From Gammaproteobacteria bacterium (GTDB lineage: Bacteria > Pseudomonadota > Gammaproteobacteria > Competibacterales > Competibacteraceae), in the NCBI GenBank assembly GCA_003562535.1, contig PWUP01000146.1:1-24455 (forward strand): a stretch of DNA of 24,455 bases, written 5' to 3'. Under the pieces are notes generated by a model. That model was given only the letters and a program-made list of their open reading frames with translations, was not told the origin of the DNA and did no database searches. A program made the position numbers and the translations under genes. Below, piece by piece: positions 14,725 through 22,647 of this stretch (position 1 is the stretch's first letter; each line of letters opens with the position of its first letter).

Positions 14725-17370
14725 AATGGCACGCGGTGAACGGTCATCCGGTTCTGCGTGGTGTTGTTCTTCACCGCCGTACTCACGGTCATAGCATGAA
14801 CTGACCCATTCCTCGACATTGCCATGCATATCATGCAGCCCCCACACATTGGCGGGAAATTGACCGACAGAACTGGTTTGCCCAAGATGATAATTGGCCT
14901 GTTCGGGGGTGAGGGTATCGCCATAATAAAATGCTGTGGCCGTACCTGCTCTACAGGCGTATTCCCATTCGGCCTCGGTAGGCAAGCGATAATACTGACC
15001 GGTGCGTTCAGACAACCAGCGACAGTAGGCCATGGCATCATGCCAACTGACATAAATCACTGGGCGGGTATCACGTCCCCAGCCCTCATCAGCCGGTTGC
15101 TCATGATGGGTCGCTCGACAAAAATAGTCATAATCGGCAAAGGTGATTGGGTAGCGACTGAGAGCAAACGGATCGGCAATCTGTACTTCATGCGAGCATT
15201 CATCGTCATGACGATCCAGCTCCTCTTCGGGTGAACCCATTAAAAATCGCCCAGCCGGAATCACCACCATCTCTGGCGTGTTGATACTGCGAAATAAGCG
15301 CCATTTAAACCGCTCCTGAAATAGCGCCGGTAAGCCTAACTGTTGGACAGTGGTTTCTTGTAACAACAGCACTTCCTCGTTAGTCCAACCGTGAATCAGC
15401 GGCAGTTCCGTCGGTGTCGCACTCGATGGGGTTAGAGCCTGTGCCTGCGCTCGATCACGGAGCCGCTGGAGGTTTTTCTTAGCGGCATTATGCCCTTGTG
15501 CCGCCGCTTGGCGATACCAGCGAGCGGCTTCGACATCATTTGGAATCACCCCACGCCCTGTGGCATACATTGAGCCGAGACTATTTTGCGCTGCGGCATA
15601 CCCTTGAGCGGCTGCTCGCCGATACCATCGGACCGCAGTGCCATCATCCTGGAGCACACCTCGCCCCCGTGCATACATCACCCCTAAATTATGTTGTGCG
15701 GGGATATAGCCTTGCTCAGCCGCTTGTCGACACCATTCAAAAGCCGCACCATCATCTTGCGGAGTGCCACGCCCCAGCACGCACATTAGCCCGAGACGGT
15801 ATTGGGCGGCACTATGACCCTGCTCGGCAGCCTGTTGATACCAGTGTACCGCTGCGACATCATCCTGAACGACCCCCGTGCTATCGGCATAGCTTAAGCC
15901 TAAGTGATACTGCGCATCGCTGTGCCCTTGTTCCGCGGCCTTACGGTACCACTCTAGGGCTTGCGTCGCGTCTTGGGTAATGCCACGGCCTTGCGCCAAC
16001 ATCAATCCAAGCTGGCATTGGGCCGGGGCGTAATGCTGTTCAGCAGAACGCTGCAGCCACGGCACTGCGGCCTCATCATCTTGCGTCACTCCATGTCCGT
16101 CAGCATACAACATCCCTAATTGATACTGGGCGATTGGCTCACCCTCGGCGGCGGCATAGAGACACCACTGGGCCAAAAATTCAGCCGCGCTAGGCCGTTG
16201 CTCAGGTTCAGCCTGCACACAGTCTTGCAACAACTGGCGTTGCTGGTCATCGTCGATGGCCGTAAATTCCAGTGGCTGGGGCGGGCGTCCGGTTATCAGG
16301 CGATACAGCGTCACGGCCAAGCTGTACATATCGCTCCACGGCCCGGGTTCACCCGATTCAGGGGCGGTACTCCGCAACTCTGGAGCGATGTAAGCGAGCG
16401 CTGCACTCATGCGCATAGCCTGTTCGCTGGTGGCTTGGTCTGCCCCTTGGCTGAGCTGTGGGTACCACGCCTCCAGTAAACTCGCTAAGCCGAAATTCAA
16501 CACCACAACATCAAACGACGTATCGCTATCGCACAGCAGTAGATTAGCCGGTTGAATATTGTAGTGATAAATCGCCTCACCATGAGCGTGTTCGAGCAGT
16601 TGCGCGATTTGCATACCGACCGCAAAACCCTGCTTACGGCTCAGCGTGCCACAATGGGTTAACCACGTTTCGCCGTCCAAGGCATCATGCAAATACGCCA
16701 TTTCCCAATAAGGATAACGACGTTTGGTTGGATCGAGATAATCCCCTCCATACCATTGGGGAATCCGTGAATCCGCCCATTGGTTCATCGCCTTGACCTG
16801 TTTATGGCAGTGTTTGGCGGCGCTATAATCGTCCGTCCACAGGATTTTGAGCACCCGCTGCTCATTGATGCGGTTTGTGACCCGTAAGGTCATCCCCAGT
16901 GCGCCTGCTCCTAAAATCAGCTCTGGGGTATCGCGGTTTTGGTAGGTGCGCCATAGGGTATAGTCGGAGTCCAATTTCGCCGCCTGCTGTAAATGCTCAA
17001 GCGCTGCGGTGCGGTCGTCTTGGCGCAGATGTAACTGAAACAGATTGTAGTGCGCTAAGGCGTAGTCCGCAGTGAAATGCTTAGGATTATCGAGAATGGC
17101 CATCAGTAGCTGCTGCGCCTGAGCGGCATCGCCGCTGGCCGCCAGGACACAGGCCAACAGAATATCCGCATGAGCATGATAACCGGGCTGCTGACCCAAT
17201 TGCTCAGTATCCTGCTGTATCTCTTCGACGAATCCAGGCGGCAGAGACTGGAATTCATCGCTGGGATACAGGCATTGCTGCAATCCCACCGCATGCAGTT
17301 TTTGCATAATCTGGGCGCATAAAGCATCGGCAGTGCCGCGTTGAGCATCAGGGAGGTGGGTTGCGTTCAC
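14611..17370 (-). CDS. TPR-like / pseudokinase / Sel1-repeat / FGE-domain fusion protein
   Basis: A 919-residue cytosolic multidomain protein without signal peptide or membrane segment. Residues 1-145 are helical with a TPR-like unit at about 101-137. Residues 150-402 resemble a Ser/Thr protein kinase: glycine loop LGAGALGM at 153-160, VLK with K175, APE at 329-331 and D347. However, HRD is HYN (269-271), the next catalytic Lys is Gln273, and DFG is NFG (292-294), so phosphotransfer is unlikely. Residues 408-640 hold six full Sel1 repeats of 36 residues plus a partial seventh. Residues 696-919 form an FGE/SUMF1 (C-type-lectin) domain: MVVIPAGRFLMGS, PVIYVSWHDAMAYCRWLS, YRLPTEAEWEYACRAGT, MHGNVEEWV, RGGSW and a terminal GFR. 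The catalytic FGE cysteines are missing. GTG 17370 is the best start, though its ribosome site is weak. Function unknown; a scaffold, sensor or ligand-binding role is inferred. Confidence 0.85.
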   Translation of the reverse strand: MNATHLPDAQRGTADALCAQIMQKLHAVGLQQCLYPSDEFQSLPPGFVEEIQQDTEQLGQQPGYHAHADILLACVLAASGDAAQAQQLLMAILDNPKHFTADYALAHYNLFQLHLRQDDRTAALEHLQQAAKLDSDYTLWRTYQNRDTPELILGAGALGMTLRVTNRINEQRVLKILWTDDYSAAKHCHKQVKAMNQWADSRIPQWYGGDYLDPTKRRYPYWEMAYLHDALDGETWLTHCGTLSRKQGFAVGMQIAQLLEHAHGEAIYHYNIQPANLLLCDSDTSFDVVVLNFGLASLLEAWYPQLSQGADQATSEQAMRMSAALAYIAPELRSTAPESGEPGPWSDMYSLAVTLYRLITGRPPQPLEFTAIDDDQQRQLLQDCVQAEPEQRPSAAEFLAQWCLYAAAEGEPIAQYQLGMLYADGHGVTQDDEAAVPWLQRSAEQHYAPAQCQLGLMLAQGRGITQDATQALEWYRKAAEQGHSDAQYHLGLSYADSTGVVQDDVAAVHWYQQAAEQGHSAAQYRLGLMCVLGRGTPQDDGAAFEWCRQAAEQGYIPAQHNLGVMYARGRGVLQDDGTAVRWYRRAAAQGYAAAQNSLGSMYATGRGVIPNDVEAARWYRQAAAQGHNAAKKNLQRLRDRAQAQALTPSSATPTELPLIHGWTNEEVLLLQETTVQQLGLPALFQERFKWRLFRSINTPEMVVIPAGRFLMGSPEEELDRHDDECSHEVQIADPFALSRYPITFADYDYFCRATHHEQPADEGWGRDTRPVIYVSWHDAMAYCRWLSERTGQYYRLPTEAEWEYACRAGTATAFYYGDTLTPEQANYHLGQTSSVGQFPANVWGLHDMHGNVEEWVSSCYDREYGGEEQHHAEPDDRSPRAIRGGSWYTPLPALRSACRSSGYPDSRLPSLGFRIVRVL
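15451..16149 (-). repeat. Sel1 repeat array (about 6.5 units of 36 codons)
   Basis: Tandem coding repeats with a 108-bp period, encoding AEQGH-x-x-AQ-x-x-LG-x-x-Y-x-x-GRGV-x-QDD-x-x-A-x-x-WY-x-x-A. Units begin near residues 408, 445, 481, 517, 553 and 589, with a partial unit from 625. Units diverge enough that DNA identity between them is patchy, so the array looks old and not recently expanded. Sel1 repeats form alpha-solenoid protein-binding surfaces. Confidence 0.9.
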
Positions 17371-17444
17371 TACTCGTTATCCAAAGCCTACAGTCTCACT
17401 ATCGTGATTATGCCCGCCTTTAGGTAAAAATGCAGCTTGTACCA
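17371..17444. other. Short gap between pntB and the fusion gene
   Basis: A 74-bp spacer between the pntB stop and the GTG start of the fusion gene, both on the minus strand. I see no hairpin with a T run and no convincing -35/-10 pair, so it is unresolved whether the fusion gene is read from the pnt message or from its own promoter. Confidence 0.3.
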
Positions 17445-18848
17445 TTAACGCGCCTGCTCAATATGCTGGAAAACTTTCTCCACACTATCGCGGGCATCAC
17501 CGAATAACATGCGGGTATTATCTTTGTAGAACAGAGGATTATCGACACCGGCGTAACCTGTTGCCATGCTGCGTTTCAGCACCACCACCGTTCGTGCTTT
17601 CCAGACTTCCAACACGGGCATACCGGCAATCGGGCTATCAGGCACTTCTTGGGCAGCGGGATTGACAATATCGTTGGCACCAATCACGACCACCACATCG
17701 GTGTTTGGCAAGTCGTCATTAATCTCGTCCATTTCTAGCACGATATCGTAGGGGACTTTCGCCTCAGCCAAGAGCACATTCATGTGGCCGGGCAAACGTC
17801 CCGCAACGGGGTGAATCCCAAACCGTACCCGTATCCCTTGAGCGTTTAACGACCGGGCAATGGCGCTGACTGTGTTTTGCGCTTGAGCCACCGCCATCCC
17901 ATAGCCGGGAACGATCACCACTTCATTGGCGTCTGCCAGTAATTGTGCCGTTTCTTCGGCAGAAATTGGTATCACCTCACCGGTTTCTTCACTTGCCGGC
18001 CCGGCACCGCCGCTGCTGCCAAAACCGCCTAAAATCACGCTGATGAATTTGCGGTTCATGGCCCGACACATGATATAGCTCAGAATCGCCCCGCTGGAGC
18101 CGACCAAAGCACCGGTAACAATCAGCAGATTGTTGTTCAACATGAAACCCGCCGCCGCTGCCGCCCAACCCGAATAGCTGTTGAGCATCGACACGACTAC
18201 CGGCATATCCGCCCCACCGATGGCGAAAATCAAATGGGCACCGATAACAAAAGCGATCAGCGTCATCAGCAGCAGAATCAGCACTGCGGTGCTGGTGGTG
18301 TCCGTCATGATGAACACCGCCCCCAAGGCCAGACATACCAGCACGGCGACTAAGTTCAGGATATGGCGTGCGGGCAATAACAGCGGTTTGCTGGCCAGTA
18401 CGCCGTGTAATTTACCGAAAGCCACAATGGAACCCGTAAAGGTGATCGCCCCGATGAATACCCCGAGATAGATTTCGATTTCGAGGATGACTTGTTCGGC
18501 TCCCACATAGTCACTACCAGGATCAAGGAAGGTTGCAAAGCCGACCAACACCGCAGCCAGCCCAACAAAACTGTGTAAGGCGGCCACCAACTGCGGCATT
18601 TGGGTCATCATCACCCGTGAGGCCACAAACGCACCGATTAGCGCCGCAATGATCATCGCAGGGATTAAGAGTGCATAGGCATCAACCCGCGCACTGAGTA
18701 CGGTCGCGAGAATAGCAATGGCCATACCGACCATACCGTAGATATTGCCGCGTCGCGCCGTTTCCTGATGACTCAAACCACCGAGGCTGAGAATAAACAG
18801 AATACTGGCGATAATATAGGCCATAGCCACCAAACCAGGATTAAGCAT
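17445..18848 (-). CDS. pntB: NAD(P) transhydrogenase subunit beta
   Basis: PntB is the beta subunit of the membrane transhydrogenase that uses the proton gradient to drive hydride transfer from NADH to NADP+. It has 467 residues. The first about 265 form the membrane domain, with about nine helices; His92 in ALHSFVGLAA and Asp214 in GGADMPVVV correspond to the proton-path residues His91 and Asp213 of E. coli. A Gly/Ser-rich linker (272-290) leads to the NADP(H)-binding domain III, with VPGYGMAVAQAQ at 313-324, HPVAGRLPGHMNVLLAEA, VIGANDIVNPAAQ and KRSMATGYAGVDNPLF. AAGGAG lies upstream of the ATG, and pntA ends 17 bp before it. Confidence 0.97.
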   Translation of the reverse strand: MLNPGLVAMAYIIASILFILSLGGLSHQETARRGNIYGMVGMAIAILATVLSARVDAYALLIPAMIIAALIGAFVASRVMMTQMPQLVAALHSFVGLAAVLVGFATFLDPGSDYVGAEQVILEIEIYLGVFIGAITFTGSIVAFGKLHGVLASKPLLLPARHILNLVAVLVCLALGAVFIMTDTTSTAVLILLLMTLIAFVIGAHLIFAIGGADMPVVVSMLNSYSGWAAAAAGFMLNNNLLIVTGALVGSSGAILSYIMCRAMNRKFISVILGGFGSSGGAGPASEETGEVIPISAEETAQLLADANEVVIVPGYGMAVAQAQNTVSAIARSLNAQGIRVRFGIHPVAGRLPGHMNVLLAEAKVPYDIVLEMDEINDDLPNTDVVVVIGANDIVNPAAQEVPDSPIAGMPVLEVWKARTVVVLKRSMATGYAGVDNPLFYKDNTRMLFGDARDSVEKVFQHIEQAR

Positions 18849-18865
18849 AATGTCGGCTCCTTAAT

Positions 18866-20437
18866 TCAATCCTTGCGAAACATCTGCAACATGCGTTGAG
18901 TGACATAAAACCCACCGAATATGTTGATCGTTGTAATAAAAATAGCCACCAAGGCCAATATCACCACGACAGCAGAGTCGTTAGACACCTGCAACAAAGC
19001 GCCAATGATGATCACACTGCTGATGGCATTGGTGACGCTCATCAGTGGGGTATGCAGGGCGGGGGTGACGTTCCAGATCACTTGCCAGCCGACAAAGCAG
19101 GCCAAGACAAATACGGTTAAATTAGCGGTGAACGAGGGCGGTGCTACCGTACCGATACCCAATAGCGCCAGCCCACCGATAATTAATGTGGTGATCGAAC
19201 GTCGCGCATGGCGGCGCGCCTGCTCGGCGGGATCGACCACAACGGCAGGTGGTGCCGCCGTTTTGGGTTGCGCCGGAGCGGCAGACAACTTAGGCGGTGG
19301 GGGCGGCCAGGTGATTTCGCCGGCCTTGATGACCGTACACCCACGGATGACTTCATCGTCCATATTGACGACGACCTGGCCGTCTTTTTCCGGAGTCAGT
19401 TCGGTGAGCAAATGGCGTACATTGGTGGCATAAAGTTGACTGGATTGGGTGGGCAAACGGCTAGGCAGGTCGGTATAGCCGATAATCGTTACCCCATGAC
19501 GGATCACCACTTCGCTGGGTTCGGTCAGCTCACAGTTGCCACCTTGTTCGGAGGCTAAATCTACAATGACACTGCCCTCGCGCATGGATTCCACCATATC
19601 GGCGAGGATCAACTTTGGCGCCGGTTTGCCAGGAATCAAGGCCGTGGTAATAATAATATCCACTTCCCGCGCCTGCTCGCGGAATAAGGCCATTTCGGCA
19701 TCAATAAAGGCTTGGCTCATCTCCTTGGCATAACCGCCTTCGCCCGTGCCTTCTTCGGTAAAGTCCAGTTCTAAAAACTCGCCGCCCAGCGATTCAATCT
19801 GCTGTCTGACCTCGGGACGGGTATCAAAAGCCCGTACTATAGCCCCAAGACTGGTAGCGGCACCGATGGCAGCCAGCCCAGCGACACCGGCACCGATCAC
19901 CATCACTTTAGCGGGTGGCACCTTGCCGGCGGCCGTAATTTGTCCGGTGAAAAACCGTCCAAAATGGTGCGCGGCTTCGATCACCGCTCGATAACCGCCG
20001 ATATTGGCCATAGAACTCAAGGCATCGAGTTTCTGCGCGCGTGAGATTCGCGGTACAGCATCCATAGCCAACACCGTAGCCTGACGGGCTTGGAGTCGTT
20101 CCAACAATTCGGGGTTTTGGGCTGGACGAATAAAGCTGACCAAACAGCCGCCTTCCCGCAGCAGCTCGGCTTCATCTTGATTTAACTCCGGATGCGATTC
20201 TGGTGCCCGTACCTTAAGCACAATCGCCGCTCGCGCCCACAGTTCACGCACATCAGTAACGATTTCGGCACCGACCTCGCGGTACGCTTCATCGGTAAAT
20301 TTCGCTGCTGCACCCGCACCGGTTTCTACGCAGACTTGATAGCCTAGCTTCAGCAAATGTTGAGCGGTTTCCGGTGTGACGGCAACCCGTCGCTCGCCAG
20401 AATGAACCTCTTTCGGTACTCCAATAGTCATTGACAT
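18866..20437 (-). CDS. pntA: NAD(P) transhydrogenase subunit alpha
   Basis: PntA carries the NAD(H)-binding domain I and part of the membrane domain of the proton-translocating transhydrogenase. This is the undivided E. coli-type subunit (523 residues), not the split PntAA/PntAB form. Domain I resembles alanine dehydrogenase (IGVPKEVHSGERRVAVTPET). The NAD site is VIGAGVAGLAAIGAA with the glycines at 182, 184 and 187, followed by RAFDTRPEV and GYTDLPSRLPTQSSQLYATN. A Pro/Ala-rich linker at about 372-405 leads to four membrane helices ending MLQMFRKD. A second ATG two codons in (20431) is possible. Ribosome-site matches are weak for both. It leads the pntA-pntB operon and is divergent from the HNH gene. 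Confidence 0.97.
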   Translation of the reverse strand: MSMTIGVPKEVHSGERRVAVTPETAQHLLKLGYQVCVETGAGAAAKFTDEAYREVGAEIVTDVRELWARAAIVLKVRAPESHPELNQDEAELLREGGCLVSFIRPAQNPELLERLQARQATVLAMDAVPRISRAQKLDALSSMANIGGYRAVIEAAHHFGRFFTGQITAAGKVPPAKVMVIGAGVAGLAAIGAATSLGAIVRAFDTRPEVRQQIESLGGEFLELDFTEEGTGEGGYAKEMSQAFIDAEMALFREQAREVDIIITTALIPGKPAPKLILADMVESMREGSVIVDLASEQGGNCELTEPSEVVIRHGVTIIGYTDLPSRLPTQSSQLYATNVRHLLTELTPEKDGQVVVNMDDEVIRGCTVIKAGEITWPPPPPKLSAAPAQPKTAAPPAVVVDPAEQARRHARRSITTLIIGGLALLGIGTVAPPSFTANLTVFVLACFVGWQVIWNVTPALHTPLMSVTNAISSVIIIGALLQVSNDSAVVVILALVAIFITTINIFGGFYVTQRMLQMFRKD

Positions 20438-20685
20438 GTGAATCTTACCCAGTTAGTGATAGCGCTTTAAATAATGGTTATTGGTAGCATTGAGATGAGC
20501 GATGTCATACCCAATGCCCAATCACCATACCCGATTATGTATGACAGGCAAATGCTAGCGGGTGGTGAGCGATGCTCCAATGGGTTATGCTTAAGGAACC
20601 CAAACAAAATTTAAACCTCTTATCAAGATCATCACGGTGGCCACATGGGATAGAGCGGCCCATTATCATGGGGAGGCAACAACCG
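20438..20685. promoter_or_regulatory. Divergent control region between pntA and the HNH gene
   Basis: This 248-bp region separates two divergently transcribed genes. On the minus strand, TTGCCT (20546-20551) and TATGGT (20524-20529) are spaced by 16 bases and are the best sigma70-like pair for pntA. TGAGCGATG occurs twice as a direct repeat (20496-20504 and 20566-20574), and related CCCAAT and ATGGGT words sit nearby. No regulator can be named, and no RNA structure is obvious. Confidence 0.3.
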
Positions 20686-21291
20686 ATGTATGGCTTGGAG
20701 CAGCCTGTACTACGCACTGATGTATCCGGCATGCCGCTGGAGTGGATTAATTTCCAAGACGCAGTGAGATTTTACCATCTCGATCAGGTCGCCTATACCT
20801 GTGGCATTGTGCTGTATCGGGTGCACGGTGGGATTAACGCCCGCAGTGGCCTACGCAGTGTCATTGAAGTTAATTCCATTATCGCCACCCCTAGCGGCCT
20901 CTACGCTCGGCTGCGTAACAGTGCTAGCTATATCCCGCCCTTATCTAACGCGGCCTTATTTCGTCGTGATTTTAATCTCTGTCTGTATTGTGGTCAGTCA
21001 TTTTCCACCCATGACCTGTCTCGGGATCATATCACCCCGATTGTACAAGGTGGAACGAATGACTGGAATAATATCGTCACTGCCTGCAAACGGTGTAATC
21101 ATCATAAAGGGGGACGCACGCCAGAACAAGCCGGTATGCAACTGCTGGCCATCCCCTTTACCCCTAACCATGCCGAATATGTTTTCCTGCAAGGTCGGCG
21201 TATTTTAGCCGACCAAATGGAGTTTTTGCGCGCCCATTTTCCCCGCAGCAGCCCGCTGCATGAGCGGCTGGATTCGTTGGGACTGAGTTAA
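20686..21291 (+). CDS. HNH endonuclease family protein
   Basis: A 201-residue protein with a zinc-stabilised HNH nuclease domain. The core is C99-x2-C102 (CLYCG), D114-H115 in LSRDHITPI, N129 in NDWNNIVTAC, and C134-x2-C137 followed by NHHKGGRTPEQAG. The 85 residues before it (VLRTDVSGMPLEWINFQDAVRFY, IEVNSIIATPSG, YIPPLSNAALFRRD) match a family of stand-alone chromosomal HNH proteins widespread in gammaproteobacteria and cyanobacteria whose role is not established. No methyltransferase or other restriction component is adjacent. ATG 20686 is chosen over an upstream ATG at 20572 because GGGAGG stands 9 bases before it and the longer form adds residues unlike the family. A terminator follows about 30 bp after the stop. 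Confidence 0.9.
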   Translation: MYGLEQPVLRTDVSGMPLEWINFQDAVRFYHLDQVAYTCGIVLYRVHGGINARSGLRSVIEVNSIIATPSGLYARLRNSASYIPPLSNAALFRRDFNLCLYCGQSFSTHDLSRDHITPIVQGGTNDWNNIVTACKRCNHHKGGRTPEQAGMQLLAIPFTPNHAEYVFLQGRRILADQMEFLRAHFPRSSPLHERLDSLGLS

Positions 21292-21320
21292 TTAATGGAC
21301 TTAGGACACATTAAGCCACA

Positions 21321-21354
21321 AAAAAGCCCGCTAATGAGTACATTGCGGGCTTTT
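21321..21354. terminator. Bidirectional intrinsic terminator
   Basis: AAAAAGCCCGC at 21321-21331 pairs with GCGGGCTTTT at 21345-21354 across a 13-base loop. Read either way, the GC-rich stem is followed by a T run. It can therefore end the HNH transcript on the plus strand and the tpiA-secG-tRNA-Leu transcript on the minus strand. Confidence 0.88.
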
Positions 21355-21377
21355 ATGGGTATCGTGTTTTTTTGAGA

Positions 21378-21462
21378 TGGTGCCGATGGCCGGACTCGAA
21401 CCGGCACGGCTTGCGCCACTACCCCCTCAAGATAGCGTGTCTACCAATTCCACCACATCGGC
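21378..21462 (-). tRNA. tRNA-Leu (anticodon GAG)
   Basis: On the minus strand the 85-base gene starts GCCGATG, which pairs with CATCGGC before the discriminator A and an encoded CCA. The D region is GTGGTGGAATTGGTAGAC. The anticodon stem-loop is CTATC-TTGAGGG-GGTAG, with GAG at the anticodon. A long variable arm (TGGCGCAAGCCGT) marks a class II tRNA, and the T arm is GCCGG-TTCGAGT-CCGGC. It resembles E. coli tRNA-Leu(GAG). It begins 14 bp after the secG stop, the same neighbour as in E. coli and Pseudomonas, so it is probably processed from the secG message. Confidence 0.95.
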
Positions 21463-21476
21463 ATTACTGAACAGAT

Positions 21477-21827
21477 TTACTGAGGCACTCGGGGTACGTC
21501 TTCGGGTGTCGGTGGTCTATCAACAGGCTCGGGTGCGTCAGCGGGTATGTCAATCGTCTCCAAACCCGAACGCTCCACTACACTGGCGGGTCCTTGAACT
21601 TGCGTCGCAAAATAGGCGAGAGTCAAGCTAGTGACAAAAAAGCCTGTGGCCAGACCCGCTGTGATCCGACTCAAAAAAGTCGCCGAACCGCGAGAACCGA
21701 ATACCGTCGAGGATGCGCCGCCGCCGAAACCTGTTCCCGCAGCAGAACCTTGACCCTGCTGCAAGAGGATCAGCGTGACCAGCGCAAGCGTGACCAGTAT
21801 ATGGATAACTAAAACTATTGTCTGCAT
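21477..21827 (-). CDS. secG: Protein translocase subunit SecG
   Basis: SecG is the small accessory subunit of the SecYEG channel in the inner membrane. The 116-residue protein has two membrane segments (about 3-23 and 53-74) joined by the family loop LLQQGQGSAAGTGFGGGAS, given here as its two halves around GQGSAAG, and SSTVFGSRGSATFLSR, which is highly conserved in SecG. The C-terminal tail is acidic and proline-rich, as in Pseudomonas SecG. It starts 7 bp after the tpiA stop and is followed closely by tRNA-Leu(GAG), the classical arrangement. Confidence 0.96.
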   Translation of the reverse strand: MQTIVLVIHILVTLALVTLILLQQGQGSAAGTGFGGGASSTVFGSRGSATFLSRITAGLATGFFVTSLTLAYFATQVQGPASVVERSGLETIDIPADAPEPVDRPPTPEDVPRVPQ

Positions 21828-21834
21828 AAAATCG

Positions 21835-22590
21835 TTACAAAGCCGCTTGGATAATGGCAGAGAACTCAGCGCTGTCTAGCGATGCTCCACCGACCAAACC
21901 TCCATCAATATCCGCCATAGCAAAGAGAGCGGATGCATTATTACCTTTAACACTGCCGCCGTAAAGGATGCGCACTGAATTAGCTATTGTAGCATCATAT
22001 TCAGCAATCATGCTACGGATATAAGCATGAACTTCTTGAGCCTGTTCGGGAGTCGCCGTGCGCCCTGTGCCGATGGCCCATACCGGCTCATAGGCAATGA
22101 CTGCACGCTGCAGCGCTTCGACCCCAGAGTGTTGAATGACCGCCTCAAGTTGCTGGGTGACTACCGTTAACGTCACCCCTTGATCGCGCTCGTCTAGGGT
22201 TTCGCCAACACACAGTATGGGCTGTATATGATGCGCTTGTGCTGCGGCAAATTTAGCCGCAACCAAGGTATTGGTCTCGCCATATAACGCCCGCCGTTCG
22301 GAGTGCCCCACGACCACATAGTGACAGCCGAAATCGGTTAACATCGCCGCCGCGATTTCGCCGGTATAAGCGCCACTGGCGTGTTCTGACAGGTTTTGTG
22401 CTCCCCAGCGCACCGAGGTATTGGCTAAACGGGTCGAGGTTTCTGGCACATAAACACAGGGCGGCAATACCGCGACCTCTACGCTCTGGGCTACGGTCTC
22501 GGCCTGAGCACTGACCGCATCGAGCAACGCCCGTGTACTGGCCAGATTGCCGTTCATTTTCCAATTGCCTGCAATCAATGGTTGCCGCAT
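21835..22590 (-). CDS. tpiA: Triosephosphate isomerase
   Basis: TpiA interconverts dihydroxyacetone phosphate and glyceraldehyde 3-phosphate in glycolysis and gluconeogenesis. The 251-residue protein has all catalytic residues: Lys11 in AGNWKMNG, His96 in VVGHSERR and Glu168 in AYEPVWAIGTG, with the phosphate loop LYGGSVKGNN and GGLVGGASL near the end. ATG 22590 is preferred because GAGGA stands 8 bases upstream; the GTG five codons earlier lies on that ribosome site. It sits between glmM (57 bp upstream) and secG, the Pseudomonas-type order; E. coli has tpiA elsewhere. Confidence 0.97.
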   Translation of the reverse strand: MRQPLIAGNWKMNGNLASTRALLDAVSAQAETVAQSVEVAVLPPCVYVPETSTRLANTSVRWGAQNLSEHASGAYTGEIAAAMLTDFGCHYVVVGHSERRALYGETNTLVAAKFAAAQAHHIQPILCVGETLDERDQGVTLTVVTQQLEAVIQHSGVEALQRAVIAYEPVWAIGTGRTATPEQAQEVHAYIRSMIAEYDATIANSVRILYGGSVKGNNASALFAMADIDGGLVGGASLDSAEFSAIIQAAL

Positions 22591-22647
22591 GGTGTCGTTC
22601 CTCACAGTAAAATTCAGTGGATAGTATAGCGGACTATGGTTACGGTG

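Noticed and set aside
15498..15980. Open frame of 160 codons on the plus strand
   Set aside because: It is antisense to the Sel1 repeats; its length comes from the repeated codon pattern, and the translation is low-complexity with no family resemblance.
15451..16149. Possible CRISPR-like regular repeat
   Set aside because: The 108-bp period is a whole number of codons within one frame and encodes Sel1 repeats; there are no short identical repeats with unique spacers.
14611..17370. Complete diversity-generating retroelement
   Set aside because: Only a target-like C terminus is present; no reverse transcriptase, accessory gene or template repeat was found in the window.
20572..20685. N-terminal extension of the HNH protein
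   Set aside because: GGGAGG precedes ATG 20686, and homologues begin there; the upstream part overlaps the pntA control region.
20686..21291. Restriction-modification or anti-phage defence locus around the HNH gene
   Set aside because: No methyltransferase, specificity subunit, helicase or other defence gene adjoins it; the family is a widespread stand-alone chromosomal HNH protein.
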